A stretch of 64,000 bases of DNA from Rhizobium sp. BT04 (GTDB lineage Bacteria > Pseudomonadota > Alphaproteobacteria > Rhizobiales > Rhizobiaceae): positions 3,404,501-3,468,500 of the forward strand of contig NZ_CP125652.1 of the NCBI RefSeq assembly GCF_030053135.1. Direction: 5' to 3'. Positions 27,037-36,418 of this stretch are shown here, one piece after another (the first letter of the stretch is position 1; every line of letters begins with the position of its first letter). The notes under the pieces are model-generated. The model saw only the letters and a program-made list of their open reading frames with translations, did no database searches and had not been told where the DNA came from. Made by a program: the position numbers and the translations under genes.

Positions 27037-28458
27037 TTAAACCGCAGCCTCTGCGCGTTCGGCAAACAGGCTGTTTGTTCCGGTTCCGGTGATTCGCACT
27101 TTAATAATGTCACCGATTTGCGATGCTTTTGCATCAACATTCACGGATTGAAGCCAGGGAGAACGTCCGATCAGCTGTTCCGGCATGCGACCGGGCTTTT
27201 CCAGCAACAGATCGATCTCTTTGCCGATGCAGGATTCGGCAAATTCCTGCTGCTGCTTCAGGAGAAGCGCTTGCAGGCGTTCCAGCCGTTCTGCCTTGAT
27301 CTCTTCCGGCACCTGGTCCTTCAGTTCCGCGCCGGGCGTGCCCGGCCGTGTCGAGTATTTGAACGAGAAGGCCTGTGCGTAACGGACCTCCTCCACAAGC
27401 CTGAGTGTATCCTCAAAATCCCTGTCTGTCTCCCCCGGAAAGCCGGTGATGAAATCGCCGGACAGCGCGATGTCGGGCCGCACCGAGCGGATGCGCTCGA
27501 TCAGCGTCAGATATTCGGCCGCCGTGTGGCGCCGGTTCATCGCTTTCAGGATGCGATCCGAGCCCGATTGCACCGGCAGGTGCAGGTAGGGCATCAGCGC
27601 CCGGAGGTCGCGATGGGCGTTGATCAGCCGGTCGTCCATGTCGCGCGGATGGCTTGTGGTATAGCGCAGCCGCGCCAGGCCCGGGATCTCGGCAAGGCGA
27701 TAGAGCAGGTCGCCGAGGCTCCATGCCTCGCCCTGCGGCCCGGCGCCGTGCCAGGCATTGACGTTCTGCCCGAGCAGGGTGATCTCGCGCACGCCCGCCT
27801 CGACGAGCCTTTCGGCTTCCTCGACGATCTGGGAAACCGGCCGCGACACTTCCGAGCCGCGCGTATAGGGCACGACGCAGAAAGTGCAGAACTTGTCGCA
27901 GCCCTCCTGCACGGTCAGGAAGGCGGTGACGCCGCGGGCGCGGATCTTCCGGCTCTCGGCGATCGGCAGGTGCTCGAACTTGTCTTCGATCGCATATTCC
28001 GTATCGACGACGCGGACGCCCTGTTTGGCCCGGCGCAGCGCCTCCGGCAGGCGGTGATAGGTCTGCGGGCCGATGACGACGTCGACGGCGGGGGCGCGGC
28101 GCAGGATCTCCTCGCCTTCGGCCTGGGCGACGCAGCCGGCAACGCCGATCATCATCTCCCGGCCGTCCGCCGCCTTCCGCTTTTTCATCTCGCGCAGCCG
28201 TCCGAGCGCCGAATAGACCTTCTCGGCCGCCTTCTCGCGGATATGGCAGGTGTTGAGCAGAACGAGGTCGGCCTCTTCCATGTCTTCCGTCGGCTCATAG
28301 CCGTCGCGGGCGAGCGCATCGCTCATGCGCGTTGAATCATAGACGTTCATCTGGCAGCCATAGGTCTTGATGAAGACCTTGCGGCTGTTGCTGCCGTCGC
28401 GGAGGCCCTCGTTGAGGATTGCTTCCGGGGCCTGGAGAAGGGCGCTGTCCTGTGTCAT
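27037..28458 (-). CDS. miaB: tRNA-2-methylthio-N6-dimethylallyladenosine synthase MiaB
   Basis: 473 residues. An N-terminal UPF0004 domain with cysteines in [23 protein letters not shown] and GVAGC; a radical SAM CxxxCxxC in [17 protein letters not shown]; a C-terminal TRAM domain. Adds the methylthio group to i6A37 of tRNAs reading UNN codons. The start is 50 bases from a 270-bp transposon-like repeat separating it from olsA, so its expression could depend on read-through of, or a promoter near, that element. Confidence 0.95.
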   Translation of the reverse strand: MTQDSALLQAPEAILNEGLRDGSNSRKVFIKTYGCQMNVYDSTRMSDALARDGYEPTEDMEEADLVLLNTCHIREKAAEKVYSALGRLREMKKRKAADGREMMIGVAGCVAQAEGEEILRRAPAVDVVIGPQTYHRLPEALRRAKQGVRVVDTEYAIEDKFEHLPIAESRKIRARGVTAFLTVQEGCDKFCTFCVVPYTRGSEVSRPVSQIVEEAERLVEAGVREITLLGQNVNAWHGAGPQGEAWSLGDLLYRLAEIPGLARLRYTTSHPRDMDDRLINAHRDLRALMPYLHLPVQSGSDRILKAMNRRHTAAEYLTLIERIRSVRPDIALSGDFITGFPGETDRDFEDTLRLVEEVRYAQAFSFKYSTRPGTPGAELKDQVPEEIKAERLERLQALLLKQQQEFAESCIGKEIDLLLEKPGRMPEQLIGRSPWLQSVNVDAKASQIGDIIKVRITGTGTNSLFAERAEAAV

Positions 28459-28508
28459 GGCGCGCTATTTAGTGGTTTTTGCCGCCCGAGAAAATCGAAA
28501 TCTTGTTT

Positions 28509-28778
28509 TAGAGCCTTTCCTGGTCAGATTGCAGCATCCTGCTGGCTCAAACGGAGTCGGATGGTCGACCGGCCGGCGCGTCGTAGTAAGCTCGACGGCC
28601 AAGCCAGCCGGTCGAGCAGGCGACCCGTTTCAGCCAACCCGAAGGGCCGGGCATCTTTGCGCCAGGATCAGAGGCGATCGGCTCGGACGTACCTTGGGGT
28701 ATGCCCTTCGCCAATCGCCTCTGCCCTGACGAAAACCTGCTCCGGCAGAATGCCGCAATCTGACCAGGAAAGGCTCTA
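28509..28778. mobile_element. MITE-like element with 37-bp terminal inverted repeats and TA target duplication
   Basis: The ends are TAGAGCCTTTCCTGGTCAGA (from 28509) and its inverse (to 28778); 34 of 37 terminal positions match. Both termini carry TA, as expected of IS630/Tc1-mariner insertion. Inside are two nested hairpins, TCGACCGGC/GCCGGTCGA (28565-28615) and CAGAGGCGATCGGC/GCCAATCGCCTCTG (28669-28723), and no plausible transposase, so it must be moved in trans. It fills the whole olsA-miaB gap. Removing it with one TA leaves TTC-TAA, i.e. the original olsA stop; insertion turned TAA into TAG without changing the protein. Confidence 0.75.
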
Positions 28779-29573
28779 GAAGATTTCCCGCCCGCGCAGG
28801 CGGCTGTTCAGCAGCTTGCGGATACGCGAGGCGATCGTCGCGCTCACCTCCTTGCGGTTGGTGTCAGTGCGGTAATCCACCGCCTCGCCGAAGGACACCT
28901 CGGCGTCGATCGCGCCGCAGCGTACGATGTCGAGCAGGTGCGGCAGCAGCTCGATATCGCCCGGCCAGGCGGCGAGCGGCCGGTGATAGCGCCCCATGGC
29001 GATGCCGTGCACCTTGGTATAGGCAATCGCCACCGGCTGCACCACGACGGTTCCGGTCGGCGAATAAGGCACCGCCATGGCGGCGGCGCCGAACAGCGAC
29101 GACTTGACCTCCAGCAGCCGGTTGCCGTCCGAGGTCGTGCCTTCCGGGAAAAGCACGACGATCTCGCCGTCGGCCATGCGCCCGGCGATCTCGTTTGCCT
29201 GGTGACCGGTCTTGCGCTTCTCCTCGCGCACGACGAAGACGCTCTTCTGCAGCTTGGCGAGCGTGCCGAAAATCGGCCAGTCGCTGACCTCGATCTTGGC
29301 GATGAAGGCGACGTCGGCAACCGACGACATCACCATGATATCGAGCCAGGACGAATGGTTGGAACAGAGCATCAGCGGCCGGCGCTCTTCCAGCCTGCCG
29401 GTGACGCGAACGCGGATGCCGAGACAATAGCAGACGATACGGTGCCAGACGCGTGGCAGCCTGCGGCGCAGCCGCCAGTCGAAATGGAGCGCCAGCACCT
29501 GCAGCGGCATGAGCACGATGCTGACGGCAAGGATGACGATCGCAGCCAACGTGATGCGCAGCCAGGCGATCAA
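28776..29573 (-). CDS. olsA: Lyso-ornithine lipid / 1-acylglycerol-3-phosphate O-acyltransferase
   Basis: 265 residues of the PlsC fold: an N-terminal membrane helix (LRITLAAIVILAVSIVLMPLQVLAL), the catalytic motif NHSSWLD, and the acceptor-binding motif FPEGTTSDGNRLL. The place next to miaB-phoH-ybeY matches S. meliloti olsA (SMc01116), which adds the second acyl chain to lyso-ornithine lipid; its partner olsB lies at 46173. By sequence alone a PlsC-type phosphatidate role cannot be excluded. Its TAG stop spans the transposon-like insertion border. Downstream of fur/mur by 27 bases. Confidence 0.82.
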   Translation of the reverse strand: MIAWLRITLAAIVILAVSIVLMPLQVLALHFDWRLRRRLPRVWHRIVCYCLGIRVRVTGRLEERRPLMLCSNHSSWLDIMVMSSVADVAFIAKIEVSDWPIFGTLAKLQKSVFVVREEKRKTGHQANEIAGRMADGEIVVLFPEGTTSDGNRLLEVKSSLFGAAAMAVPYSPTGTVVVQPVAIAYTKVHGIAMGRYHRPLAAWPGDIELLPHLLDIVRCGAIDAEVSFGEAVDYRTDTNRKEVSATIASRIRKLLNSRLRGREIF

Positions 29574-29600
29574 ATGCTGGTCTCCCGGGCTGCCATTGCT

Positions 29601-30029
29601 TCAGAGATCTTCCTTCTTCAGCGGAACGCCGTAGAGCTCCAGCCGGTGGTCGACCAGCCGGAAGCCGTGCTCGCGGGCGATGCGCTCCTGCAGTGCCTCG
29701 ATCTCCGGCGAGCGGAATTCGATGACGGTGCCGGTCTTCAGGTCGATCAGGTGGTCGTGATGCTCTTCCGGCACCGTTTCGTAGCGCGAGCGTCCGTCGC
29801 GGAAGTCGTGGCGGGCGATGATGCCGGCATCCTCGAACAGTTTCACGGTGCGGTAGACGGTCGAAATCGAAATCTTCGCATCGACCTTCACCGAGCGGCG
29901 GTAGAGTTCTTCGACGTCGGGATGGTCTTCCGAGTCTTCCAGGATGCGCGCGATCACGCGGCGCTGCTCGGTCATGCGCATGCCGCGTTCGGTGCAAAGC
30001 TCCTCAAGGGTCTTGGCTACATCAGACAT
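29601..30029 (-). CDS. mur: Fur-family metal regulator (Mur, manganese-responsive in Rhizobium)
   Basis: 142 residues. The winged helix (MTEQRRVIARILEDSEDHPDVEELYRR, STVYRTVKLFEDAGII) is followed by the metal-binding HHDH stretch in PEEHHDHLIDLKTG. In Rhizobium the closest Fur homologue is reported to answer to manganese (Mur), repressing the sit Mn2+ uptake genes, while iron control is by RirA and Irr; the symbol is used on that basis and 'fur' is an equally common label. It is followed at 27 bases by olsA. Confidence 0.9.
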   Translation of the reverse strand: MSDVAKTLEELCTERGMRMTEQRRVIARILEDSEDHPDVEELYRRSVKVDAKISISTVYRTVKLFEDAGIIARHDFRDGRSRYETVPEEHHDHLIDLKTGTVIEFRSPEIEALQERIAREHGFRLVDHRLELYGVPLKKEDL

Positions 30030-30109
30030 GGCCCGCCTTTAAAGATATTCGTGTTTCGACAACGCCGCACGGCATTTGCGCCGGCCTGCATGTCATCTCG
30101 CTGACGGAA

Positions 30110-30610
30110 CTACCGAAGAACGCGCTTCATGACAAGCGCCGTGGAGAGGGCGCCGTTCTCCTGCTTGTAGTAACCCTGACGCTCGCCGACCTTTTCGAAG
30201 CCGAGCTTGCGGTAGAGGCCAAGGGCTGCCGTATTGCCGTTGTCGACTTCGAGAAACATGCTCTCGCCGCCGCGTGTACGAGCTTCCCGCATCGCCGCCT
30301 GCATCAACCGCCAGCCAAGCCCGGCACGGGCGACCTTCGCCTGCACGGCGATCGTCAAGATCTCCGCCTCGCCGGCGACATGGCGGGCAAGGATGAACCC
30401 TGGAAGCGGCTTTTTCAGGATGGCATTGGTCTGCCGCGCAACGAAGCCGAACACGGTCTCCTGCATCAGCAAGCCGTGAAATTCACCGTCGCCCCAGGGG
30501 CGGGCGAAGCGCTCGCCGTGCAGGGCGGCGACATCGCGGCAATCCTCGCGTTCCATGGCGATGATTTCGAATTCCGGCTTCAGCGTCAGATAGGCTTCCA
30601 GCATGGTCAT
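30110..30610 (-). CDS. rimI: Ribosomal-protein-alanine N-acetyltransferase (RimI-like GNAT)
   Basis: 166 residues of GNAT fold. The acetyl-CoA loop is QAKVARAGLGWRLMQAAMREA, with FLEVDNGNTAALGLYRKLGFEKVGERQGYY as the conserved C-terminal half of RimI. The start ATG 30610 overlaps the tsaB stop (ATGA); an ATG two codons later is possible. tsaB-rimI pairing is typical of bacteria. The third usual partner, tsaD, is not in this window. Confidence 0.9.
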   Translation of the reverse strand: MTMLEAYLTLKPEFEIIAMEREDCRDVAALHGERFARPWGDGEFHGLLMQETVFGFVARQTNAILKKPLPGFILARHVAGEAEILTIAVQAKVARAGLGWRLMQAAMREARTRGGESMFLEVDNGNTAALGLYRKLGFEKVGERQGYYKQENGALSTALVMKRVLR

Positions 30611-31269
30611 ACTCGTCGGGCGATCGCATACCCGGCCTGCGGCTTGGCATCGGGTCCGCGCAGATAAAGGGGCTTCGGCTTTCCGGCATCGGGGGAGGCG
30701 GCTGCACCGAGGCGCGCCACGACGGAGATCGGGAATTGGTTGGCATGATCGCCGCCGCCGTCGGCCTTCAGGAGCGGCGTCGCCGAACCGGTGATTTCGC
30801 CGTCGAAGCCGGCGGCATATGCCTGTGCTTCCGCAACGCTGACCGCCCGCGGCTCATCGAGCGGCGAACCGTCGGCTGAAAAGGATTGCAGATAGATCTC
30901 GTCCCGCTTGGCATCCATCGCCGCCAGCACTGCCCGCCCGGGCGTCTTGTCGCGCTGGGCTGATGCCATGACCTCGAGCGTGGTGACGCCGACGGCGGGC
31001 ACATTGAGGGAAAGCGCAAAGCCGCGGGCTGCGGCAACGCCGACGCGGATACCGGTAAAGGAGCCGGGGCCGATGGTGACGGCAAGACGGTCGATATGAG
31101 AAAGGGCCAGTCCCGCTTGATCCAGCGCGCGGTCGACGATTCCGATCAGATGTTCAGCATGCCCCTTGCCGATCATGTCCGATGCCTCCCCCAGCACCGT
31201 ATTCCTGCCGCTGTCATAAACGGCGGCAGCGCAATCCACACCTGCCGTGTCCAGCGCCAGAACGATCAT
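30607..31269 (-). CDS. tsaB: tRNA t6A biosynthesis protein TsaB
   Basis: 220 residues, ASKHA fold: MIVLALDTAGVDCAAAVY at the N-terminus and the signature TIGPGSFTGIRVGVAAARGFA. An inactive-kinase-like partner of TsaD in threonylcarbamoyladenosine formation at A37. Translationally coupled to rimI. It lies 88 bases after the nfuA-like gene on the same strand. Confidence 0.94.
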   Translation of the reverse strand: MIVLALDTAGVDCAAAVYDSGRNTVLGEASDMIGKGHAEHLIGIVDRALDQAGLALSHIDRLAVTIGPGSFTGIRVGVAAARGFALSLNVPAVGVTTLEVMASAQRDKTPGRAVLAAMDAKRDEIYLQSFSADGSPLDEPRAVSVAEAQAYAAGFDGEITGSATPLLKADGGGDHANQFPISVVARLGAAASPDAGKPKPLYLRGPDAKPQAGYAIARRV

Positions 31270-31357
31270 GCCATCAATTTCCGAATAAACTATTGTCGCC
31301 TATCGATAAATCCGCCCAGCCGAACCTGCGATGAACGGCCGGATGGGTTCAAGATTT

Positions 31358-31924
31358 TTAAGCGGCAATCACTTCCTGCACTTCCGGAACGAAATGGCGC
31401 AGCAGGTTCTGGACGCCGTGCTTCAGCGTCGCCGTCGAAGACGGGCAGCCGGCGCAGGAACCCTTCATGTTCAGATAGACCTTGCCGTCCTTGAAGCCGC
31501 GGAAGGTGATGTCGCCGCCGTCTTGGGCAACGGCGGGGCGCACGCGGGTCTCCAGAAGTTCCTTGATGGTCAGCACGATCGATTCATCGCCTTCGTCGAA
31601 GAATTCGTCGCCGGCATCGGCGTCTTCGGAGAGGATGGAGGCATCGCCCATGACAGGCTTGCCGGACATGAAGTGCTCCATGATCGAGCCCAATATAGCC
31701 GGCTTAAGATGCTGCCATTCGGCATCGTCCTTGGAGACGGAAATGAAATCATAGCCGAAATAGACGCCGGTGACGCCCGGAATGTCGAACAGGCGGGCGG
31801 CGAGCGGCGAAGCCTCAGCCTCGTCGGCGCTGCGGAATTCGGCCGTGCCGTTTTCCATCACCACCTTGCCCGGCAGGAACTTCTGCGTGGCGGGGTTCGG
31901 CGTGGCTTCGGTCTGAATGAACAT
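31358..31924 (-). CDS. NifU-like Fe-S scaffold/carrier protein (Nfu family)
   Basis: 188 residues: an N-terminal Nfu_N domain (MFIQTEATPNPATQKFLPG...FDIPGVTGVYFGYDFISVSK) and a C-terminal NifU domain with the cluster-binding CxxC in GSCAGCPSSTATLK. Delivers Fe-S clusters to apo-proteins. ATG 31924 has ATGGAGAACC before it and begins the family motif MFIQTE; an in-frame ATG ten codons upstream is rejected. This is the alphaproteobacterial/mitochondrial NFU1 type, not the nitrogenase-dedicated NifU. Confidence 0.92.
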   Translation of the reverse strand: MFIQTEATPNPATQKFLPGKVVMENGTAEFRSADEAEASPLAARLFDIPGVTGVYFGYDFISVSKDDAEWQHLKPAILGSIMEHFMSGKPVMGDASILSEDADAGDEFFDEGDESIVLTIKELLETRVRPAVAQDGGDITFRGFKDGKVYLNMKGSCAGCPSSTATLKHGVQNLLRHFVPEVQEVIAA

Positions 31925-32029
31925 CTGGTTCTCCATGCGGCCGGCCCATAGCACGGCCGTCTTTAGAATTCTTCAAAAGAAGATAAGCTCATTGCCTGTT
32001 CTAATCAAGAGACTTGTACTCAAGAAAAG

Positions 32030-32521
32030 CTAGCAGAGAGCGTCGATTTCCTCGTTGGTCAGCGTATCAGGCAGCACCGTCACCGGGATCGGAAAGGCCG
32101 CTGCGCGGCCGGCAACCGACGAGACCAGCGGCCCTGGACCTTCTTTCGCCGAACCGGCGGCCAGAACCAGGATCGCCACATCGCGGTCTTCCTCGATCAC
32201 GGTGTTGATCTGTTCGGCCGCACCGCCTTCGCGGATGACAATCTCGGGCTCGATGCCGATCGTCTCGCGCACGATCTGGGCGATCTTGGCAACGACCGCC
32301 TCGGCCTCCTCGCGCGCTTCCGCCCGCATGATCTCCTCGACGCCGAGCCATTGCTGGAAATCCCCGTCGGGGATGACGTAGAGCAGCACCAGCCCGCCAT
32401 TGGAATTCTTTGCCCGCCGGCCGGCATAATGAACGGCGCGCTGGCATTCGGGTGTACCGTCGATCACCGCCATGAATTTGCGGCGATGACCTTCGAGCCG
32501 GGAGAGTCGCTTCGATACCAT
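32030..32521 (-). CDS. Universal stress protein (UspA family)
   Basis: 163 residues: KFMAVIDGTPECQRAVHYAGRRAKNSNGGLVLLYVIP is the N-terminal strand-helix of the Usp fold, and VAILVLAAGSAKEGPGPLVSSVAGRAAAFPIPVTVLP is a loose form of the G-2x-G-9x-G-S/T nucleotide loop. Whether it binds ATP is uncertain because the glycine spacing is irregular. It lies downstream of trpS with a terminator-like hairpin between them. Confidence 0.85.
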   Translation of the reverse strand: MVSKRLSRLEGHRRKFMAVIDGTPECQRAVHYAGRRAKNSNGGLVLLYVIPDGDFQQWLGVEEIMRAEAREEAEAVVAKIAQIVRETIGIEPEIVIREGGAAEQINTVIEEDRDVAILVLAAGSAKEGPGPLVSSVAGRAAAFPIPVTVLPDTLTNEEIDALC

Positions 32522-32590
32522 GACGCGGACTCTGACACCCGAAGCGGAAAATTTGCAAGCCCAGTTTTTTGGGCTGATGCCCCAAAGAAG

Positions 32591-32620
32591 GTCCTCTTCT
32601 CCCGCAGCGGGAAGAAGAGG
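32591..32620 (-). terminator. Hairpin after trpS
   Basis: CCTCTTCTTCCCG and CGGGAGAAGAGG pair (one bulge) on the minus strand after the trpS stop, followed by ACCTTCTTT. The T-run is imperfect. Confidence 0.55.
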
Positions 32621-32629
32621 AGATCTACC

Positions 32630-33694
32630 TCAATAGAGGAAGCCGATGACGTCGCGAACTTGGCTCATCGTCACCTCGGCGCGTGCCCTGGCGCGCTCGC
32701 CGCCCTTGCGCAGGATGGCGTCGATGTGGCTGGTATCATCCATCAGCCGGCGCATCTCGCCGGTGATCGGCGCCAGCACATGGATGGCGAGATCGACCAG
32801 CGCCGGCTTGAAGACAGAGAACTGCTGGCCGCCGAATTCGGCCAGCACGTCGGCCTTCGACGTGTCGGCGAGTGCGGCATAGATCGCCACCAGATTGTCG
32901 GCTTCCGGGCGGCCCTGCAGCCCGTCGATCTCGCTCGGCAAGCCGTCCGGATCGGTCTTTGCCTTGCGGATCTTCTTCGAGATCGCATCCTCGTCGTCCA
33001 TCAGGTTGATGCGCGAGAGATCAGACGGGTCGGATTTCGACATTTTCTTGGTGCCGTCGCGCAGCGACATGACGCGCGGCGCCGGTCCGCCGATCAGCGG
33101 CTCAACCATCGGGAAATAGGCATGCACCGGCTCGTTGCCGACGGTGATGTCGATGCCGTAGTCGGTCCTGCCGATATGTTCGGCATAATCGAGGTTGAAC
33201 TTCATCGCGATGTCACGAGCCAGTTCCAGATGCTGCTTCTGGTCTTCTCCAACCGGCACATGGGTGGCGCGATAGACGAGAATGTCGGCGGCCATCAGGC
33301 TCGGATAGGCGTAAAGCCCGAGCGAGGCCTGCTCACGGTCCTTGCCGGCCTTGTCTTTGAACTGCGTCATGCGGTTCATCCAGCCGATGCGGGCGACGCA
33401 GTTGAAGATCCAGGCGAGTTCGGCATGCTGCGGCACGGCCGACTGATTGAAGACGATATGTTTTTCCGGGTCGATGCCGGCGGCGATGAAGGCGGCGGCG
33501 ATCGAGCGCGTCTGGCTCGGCATGTCCTCATGCACGAGCTGGGCGGTGAGCGCATGCATATCGACGACGCAGTAAATGCAGTCATTGCCTTCCTGCAGCG
33601 CCACGAAGCGGCGGATCGCGCCGAGATAATTGCCGAGATGCAGGTTGCCGGTCGGCTGCACGCCGGAGAATACGAGTTTCTTGAATTCGCTCAT
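32630..33694 (-). CDS. trpS: Tryptophanyl-tRNA synthetase
   Basis: 354 residues, class Ic. The HIGH equivalent is in [19 protein letters not shown] and the KMSKS loop is [14 protein letters not shown]. Charges tRNA-Trp. ATG 33694 ([11 protein letters not shown]) is the family start; an in-frame ATG 34 codons upstream is rejected. Rhizobial trpS is normally near murJ and a universal stress gene, as here. Confidence 0.96.
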   Translation of the reverse strand: MSEFKKLVFSGVQPTGNLHLGNYLGAIRRFVALQEGNDCIYCVVDMHALTAQLVHEDMPSQTRSIAAAFIAAGIDPEKHIVFNQSAVPQHAELAWIFNCVARIGWMNRMTQFKDKAGKDREQASLGLYAYPSLMAADILVYRATHVPVGEDQKQHLELARDIAMKFNLDYAEHIGRTDYGIDITVGNEPVHAYFPMVEPLIGGPAPRVMSLRDGTKKMSKSDPSDLSRINLMDDEDAISKKIRKAKTDPDGLPSEIDGLQGRPEADNLVAIYAALADTSKADVLAEFGGQQFSVFKPALVDLAIHVLAPITGEMRRLMDDTSHIDAILRKGGERARARAEVTMSQVRDVIGFLY

Positions 33695-33792
33695 GTCGTC
33701 CTCAATAGGCTGGTGGAGGGCCCCAAGGCTTTTTTTGCCTATGTTGCTAACGCCGCGGCTTATGCACGGGCGACCGGTCGCAATCAAGAGGT

Positions 33793-34191
33793 TCACGCAT
33801 CGGCGTGTTGGATCAGATCGAAGCTGTTACCGTAGGGATCGGCAAAGACGGCGACCGTGCCGTAAACCTCGTGGCGCGGCGCTTCCAAAAAGCGCACGCC
33901 GGCCGCCAGCATCGCGGCATGGTCGCGGGCGAAATCATCGGTCTTCAGAAAGAAGCCGACACGCCCGCCCGTCTGATTGCCGATCGCCGCCCGCTGCGCC
34001 GCATTTGCCGCCTGCGCCAACAGGAAGGCCGCTCCATCTCCGCCCCTGGGCCGCACCACCACCCAGCGCTTACCCTCCGGCTGGCGCTCGTCCTGCAGGC
34101 AATCGAAACCGAGGGCGTCGCAATAGAAGGCCTTGGCGCGGTCGTAGTCGTCGACCACGAGGGTGACGAGGAAAAGCGACTGGATCGTCAT
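33793..34191 (-). CDS. VOC-family protein (glyoxalase superfamily)
   Basis: 132 residues: [31 protein letters not shown] and [50 protein letters not shown] are the two VOC half-domains. The closing pattern [11 protein letters not shown] is that of lactoylglutathione-lyase-like proteins, but the substrate is unknown. A single gene about 100 bases upstream of trpS, same strand. Confidence 0.85.
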   Translation of the reverse strand: MTIQSLFLVTLVVDDYDRAKAFYCDALGFDCLQDERQPEGKRWVVVRPRGGDGAAFLLAQAANAAQRAAIGNQTGGRVGFFLKTDDFARDHAAMLAAGVRFLEAPRHEVYGTVAVFADPYGNSFDLIQHADA

Positions 34192-34377
34192 GTCTACCTC
34201 CCGACTGAGATGTTTATTCCATTTTGGATCGGCAGTTTCCGTTATTTTAAGCCAAATTGATCAAGTTGTTTACTCACAATTGAGTATAAAATTTCACAGA
34301 AAAGCTTTTTTTGAACTGAAAATCCTCCGCTTGGCGCCGGCACTGTTGGGGCGCCGGGATAGCCGATCGGAGCGACC

Positions 34378-34806
34378 ATGCAGAACGCAGCTTTGTTGGC
34401 CATGGCGGGCCTTTTCGCCCTACAATCAGCAACGGGTGCCGTCGGTCAAGAGCTCAAAAGGCAGGCCATTCATCTTCCCAAGCACGAGGCGCGCACCGCC
34501 TACACGGTGCAGACCGTCAGCGTCCGGGCCGGCTGCTTTCCCGCGCGGCTGCGGGCGGTGCTGTCGCACATCGCCGCAAAGACCGGCCGCCGCCCGGTGA
34601 TCACCTCCGGCCACAGGCTGCATCCCCGCCGCCATGGCTCCCTGCATGGAAAATGCCTGGCCGCCGATATCCGGATGCCGGGTCTCTCGGAGCGCACCAT
34701 CATTGCGGCCGCAAGAAGCGCCCCCGGCATCGGCGGCATCGGCACCTATTGCAACGGCATTGTCCATGTCGACGTCGGACCGCGAAGGCGATGGGTCGAT
34801 TGCTAA
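34378..34806 (+). CDS. Secreted M15-like (DUF882/YcbK-type) zinc peptidase
   Basis: 142 residues with an N-terminal signal sequence (NAALLAMAGLFALQSATGAVG). The metallopeptidase ligands are visible: His in GSLHGKCLAADIRM, Asp in the same motif, and His in IVHVDVG, with SGHR before them. This is the Peptidase_M15_3 group related to D-Ala-D-Ala carboxypeptidases, so a periplasmic peptidoglycan role is likely. It converges on murJ, ending seven bases before the murJ stop, a suggestive neighbour. The upstream 186 bases are AT-rich and hold no recognised site. Confidence 0.78.
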   Translation: MQNAALLAMAGLFALQSATGAVGQELKRQAIHLPKHEARTAYTVQTVSVRAGCFPARLRAVLSHIAAKTGRRPVITSGHRLHPRRHGSLHGKCLAADIRMPGLSERTIIAAARSAPGIGGIGTYCNGIVHVDVGPRRRWVDC

Positions 34807-34813
34807 AGCGATC

Positions 34814-36394
34814 TCACGCGTCCTTTGCCGGCACCGGCTTGCGGTTCAGGTTGCGCCTTATCATGCCGAGATCTGCCCCGCCGATCAGGAAGGCGGCGGC
34901 GAAATAGACCAGCATGGATATCGCAATCAGCAGTCCCAGCGTGCCGATCTTGGTCAGAAGCGGCGCACCGGAGGCGAGCCAGGGCGCAAAATATTGCTTG
35001 AGGAAGACGATGGCCGCGCCCATGACGGCCGCGGCGACGATCAGGAGGGCGGCGCGTTTTGCCAGCGCCCATTCCCATGTCAGATGGCCGCGGCGCAAAA
35101 GCGTGGTGAACAGCAGCACGGTGCTGATCCAGCCGGCAGTGGCTTCGGCAACGGCGATGCCGGGCGCGCCCATATAGGGGAAGAGCGTCAGCGCCGTGGC
35201 GCAGTTGGTGGCAACCGCGATCGCCGAAAAGCGCATCGGCGTCTTGGTGTCCTCGCGGGCGTAGAAACCCGGCTGCAGCGCCTTGATCAGCACGAAGGCC
35301 GGCAGGCCGATGCCGTAAATTGCCAGGATCGCGCCGACGACGGCGGTGTTTTCCTGATGGAAGGCGCCGCGCTCGTAGAGCACGCGGATGATCTCGTCGG
35401 AGAGGATCCAGAGCGCGAAGGCGGCGGGGATGGTCAGGAACAGCACGAATTCGATCGAGCGGTTCTGCAGGTTTCCGGCCTCGCGCAGGTTGCCGCCCTT
35501 GAGCGCCCGGGCAAGTTCCGGCAGCAGCACCACGCCGACGGCGACACCGACGACGCCGAGCGGCAGCTGATAGATGCGGTCGGCATATTGAAGTGCTGCG
35601 ATCGCGCCGTCGCGCGACGAGGCGATCGCCTGGCCGATCAGCTGGTTAATCTGGGTGATGCCGCCCGTCACCGCAGCCGGCACCGCCAGAATCAGCAGCC
35701 GCTTGACGTTGGGCGTCATTTTCGGGAAGCGGAAACCGATGCTCATGCCGGCGGCAAGCACGCCGATATAGACGACGGCGAGCTGCAACACGCCGGCGGC
35801 AAGAACGCCCCAGGAGAGATACCAGGCCGTCGCCAGCGGATCGGCGCCGGTATAGAGCGCATAAAACAGCGCCCCGATCATCACCACGTTGAGGAAGACA
35901 GGCGCAATGGCGGCGGCGAAGAAATGATGCAGTGAATTCAGCATGCCGCTCATCATCGCCGTCAGCGACATGCACATCAGATAGGGAAACATCACCGCCG
36001 CCATGCGGATGGTGATCGAGAACTTGTCGGGATCGTCGGCAAAGCCCGGCGCGATGACGAAGCGCACCAAGAGCGGCATGGCAAGCTCCATCACGATGGT
36101 GATGAGCAGCAGCACCGAAAACAACACGCCGAAGACCTCTTCCGAAAAGCGCTTGGCGCCTTCCGTGCCGTTCGCCTCGATCTCCTTGGCAAAGAGCGGC
36201 ACGAAGGCGGCGTTGAAGGCGCCTTCGGCAAACAGCCGGCGGAACAGGTTCGGAAAGCGGAAGGCGGCGTAGAAGACGTCGGCCATCGGCCCGGTGCCCA
36301 GCGCCGCCGCCATCAGCGTTTCGCGGGCGAAGCCGAAGATGCGGCTGCCGAGGGTGGCGCCGCCGACGGTGGCGAATTTCTTGACGAGGCTCAT
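34814..36394 (-). CDS. murJ: Lipid II flippase MurJ (MviN)
   Basis: 526 residues with about 14 hydrophobic segments. The N-terminus KFATVGGATLGSRIFGFARETLMAAALG and FRFPNLFRRLFAEGAFNAAFVPLF (the arginine-rich cavity) are the MurJ signatures. Flips lipid II across the inner membrane. It begins 24 bases after glnD; glnD-murJ adjacency is usual in rhizobia. Confidence 0.95.
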   Translation of the reverse strand: MSLVKKFATVGGATLGSRIFGFARETLMAAALGTGPMADVFYAAFRFPNLFRRLFAEGAFNAAFVPLFAKEIEANGTEGAKRFSEEVFGVLFSVLLLITIVMELAMPLLVRFVIAPGFADDPDKFSITIRMAAVMFPYLMCMSLTAMMSGMLNSLHHFFAAAIAPVFLNVVMIGALFYALYTGADPLATAWYLSWGVLAAGVLQLAVVYIGVLAAGMSIGFRFPKMTPNVKRLLILAVPAAVTGGITQINQLIGQAIASSRDGAIAALQYADRIYQLPLGVVGVAVGVVLLPELARALKGGNLREAGNLQNRSIEFVLFLTIPAAFALWILSDEIIRVLYERGAFHQENTAVVGAILAIYGIGLPAFVLIKALQPGFYAREDTKTPMRFSAIAVATNCATALTLFPYMGAPGIAVAEATAGWISTVLLFTTLLRRGHLTWEWALAKRAALLIVAAAVMGAAIVFLKQYFAPWLASGAPLLTKIGTLGLLIAISMLVYFAAAFLIGGADLGMIRRNLNRKPVPAKDA

Positions 36395-36418
36395 GCGTGG
36401 GGGCTCATGCTTGGGGAC

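Noticed and set aside
31358..31924. Nitrogenase-specific nifU
   Set aside because: The domain order is that of Nfu (Nfu_N plus NifU C-terminal domain), with no IscU-like domain and no nif genes nearby.
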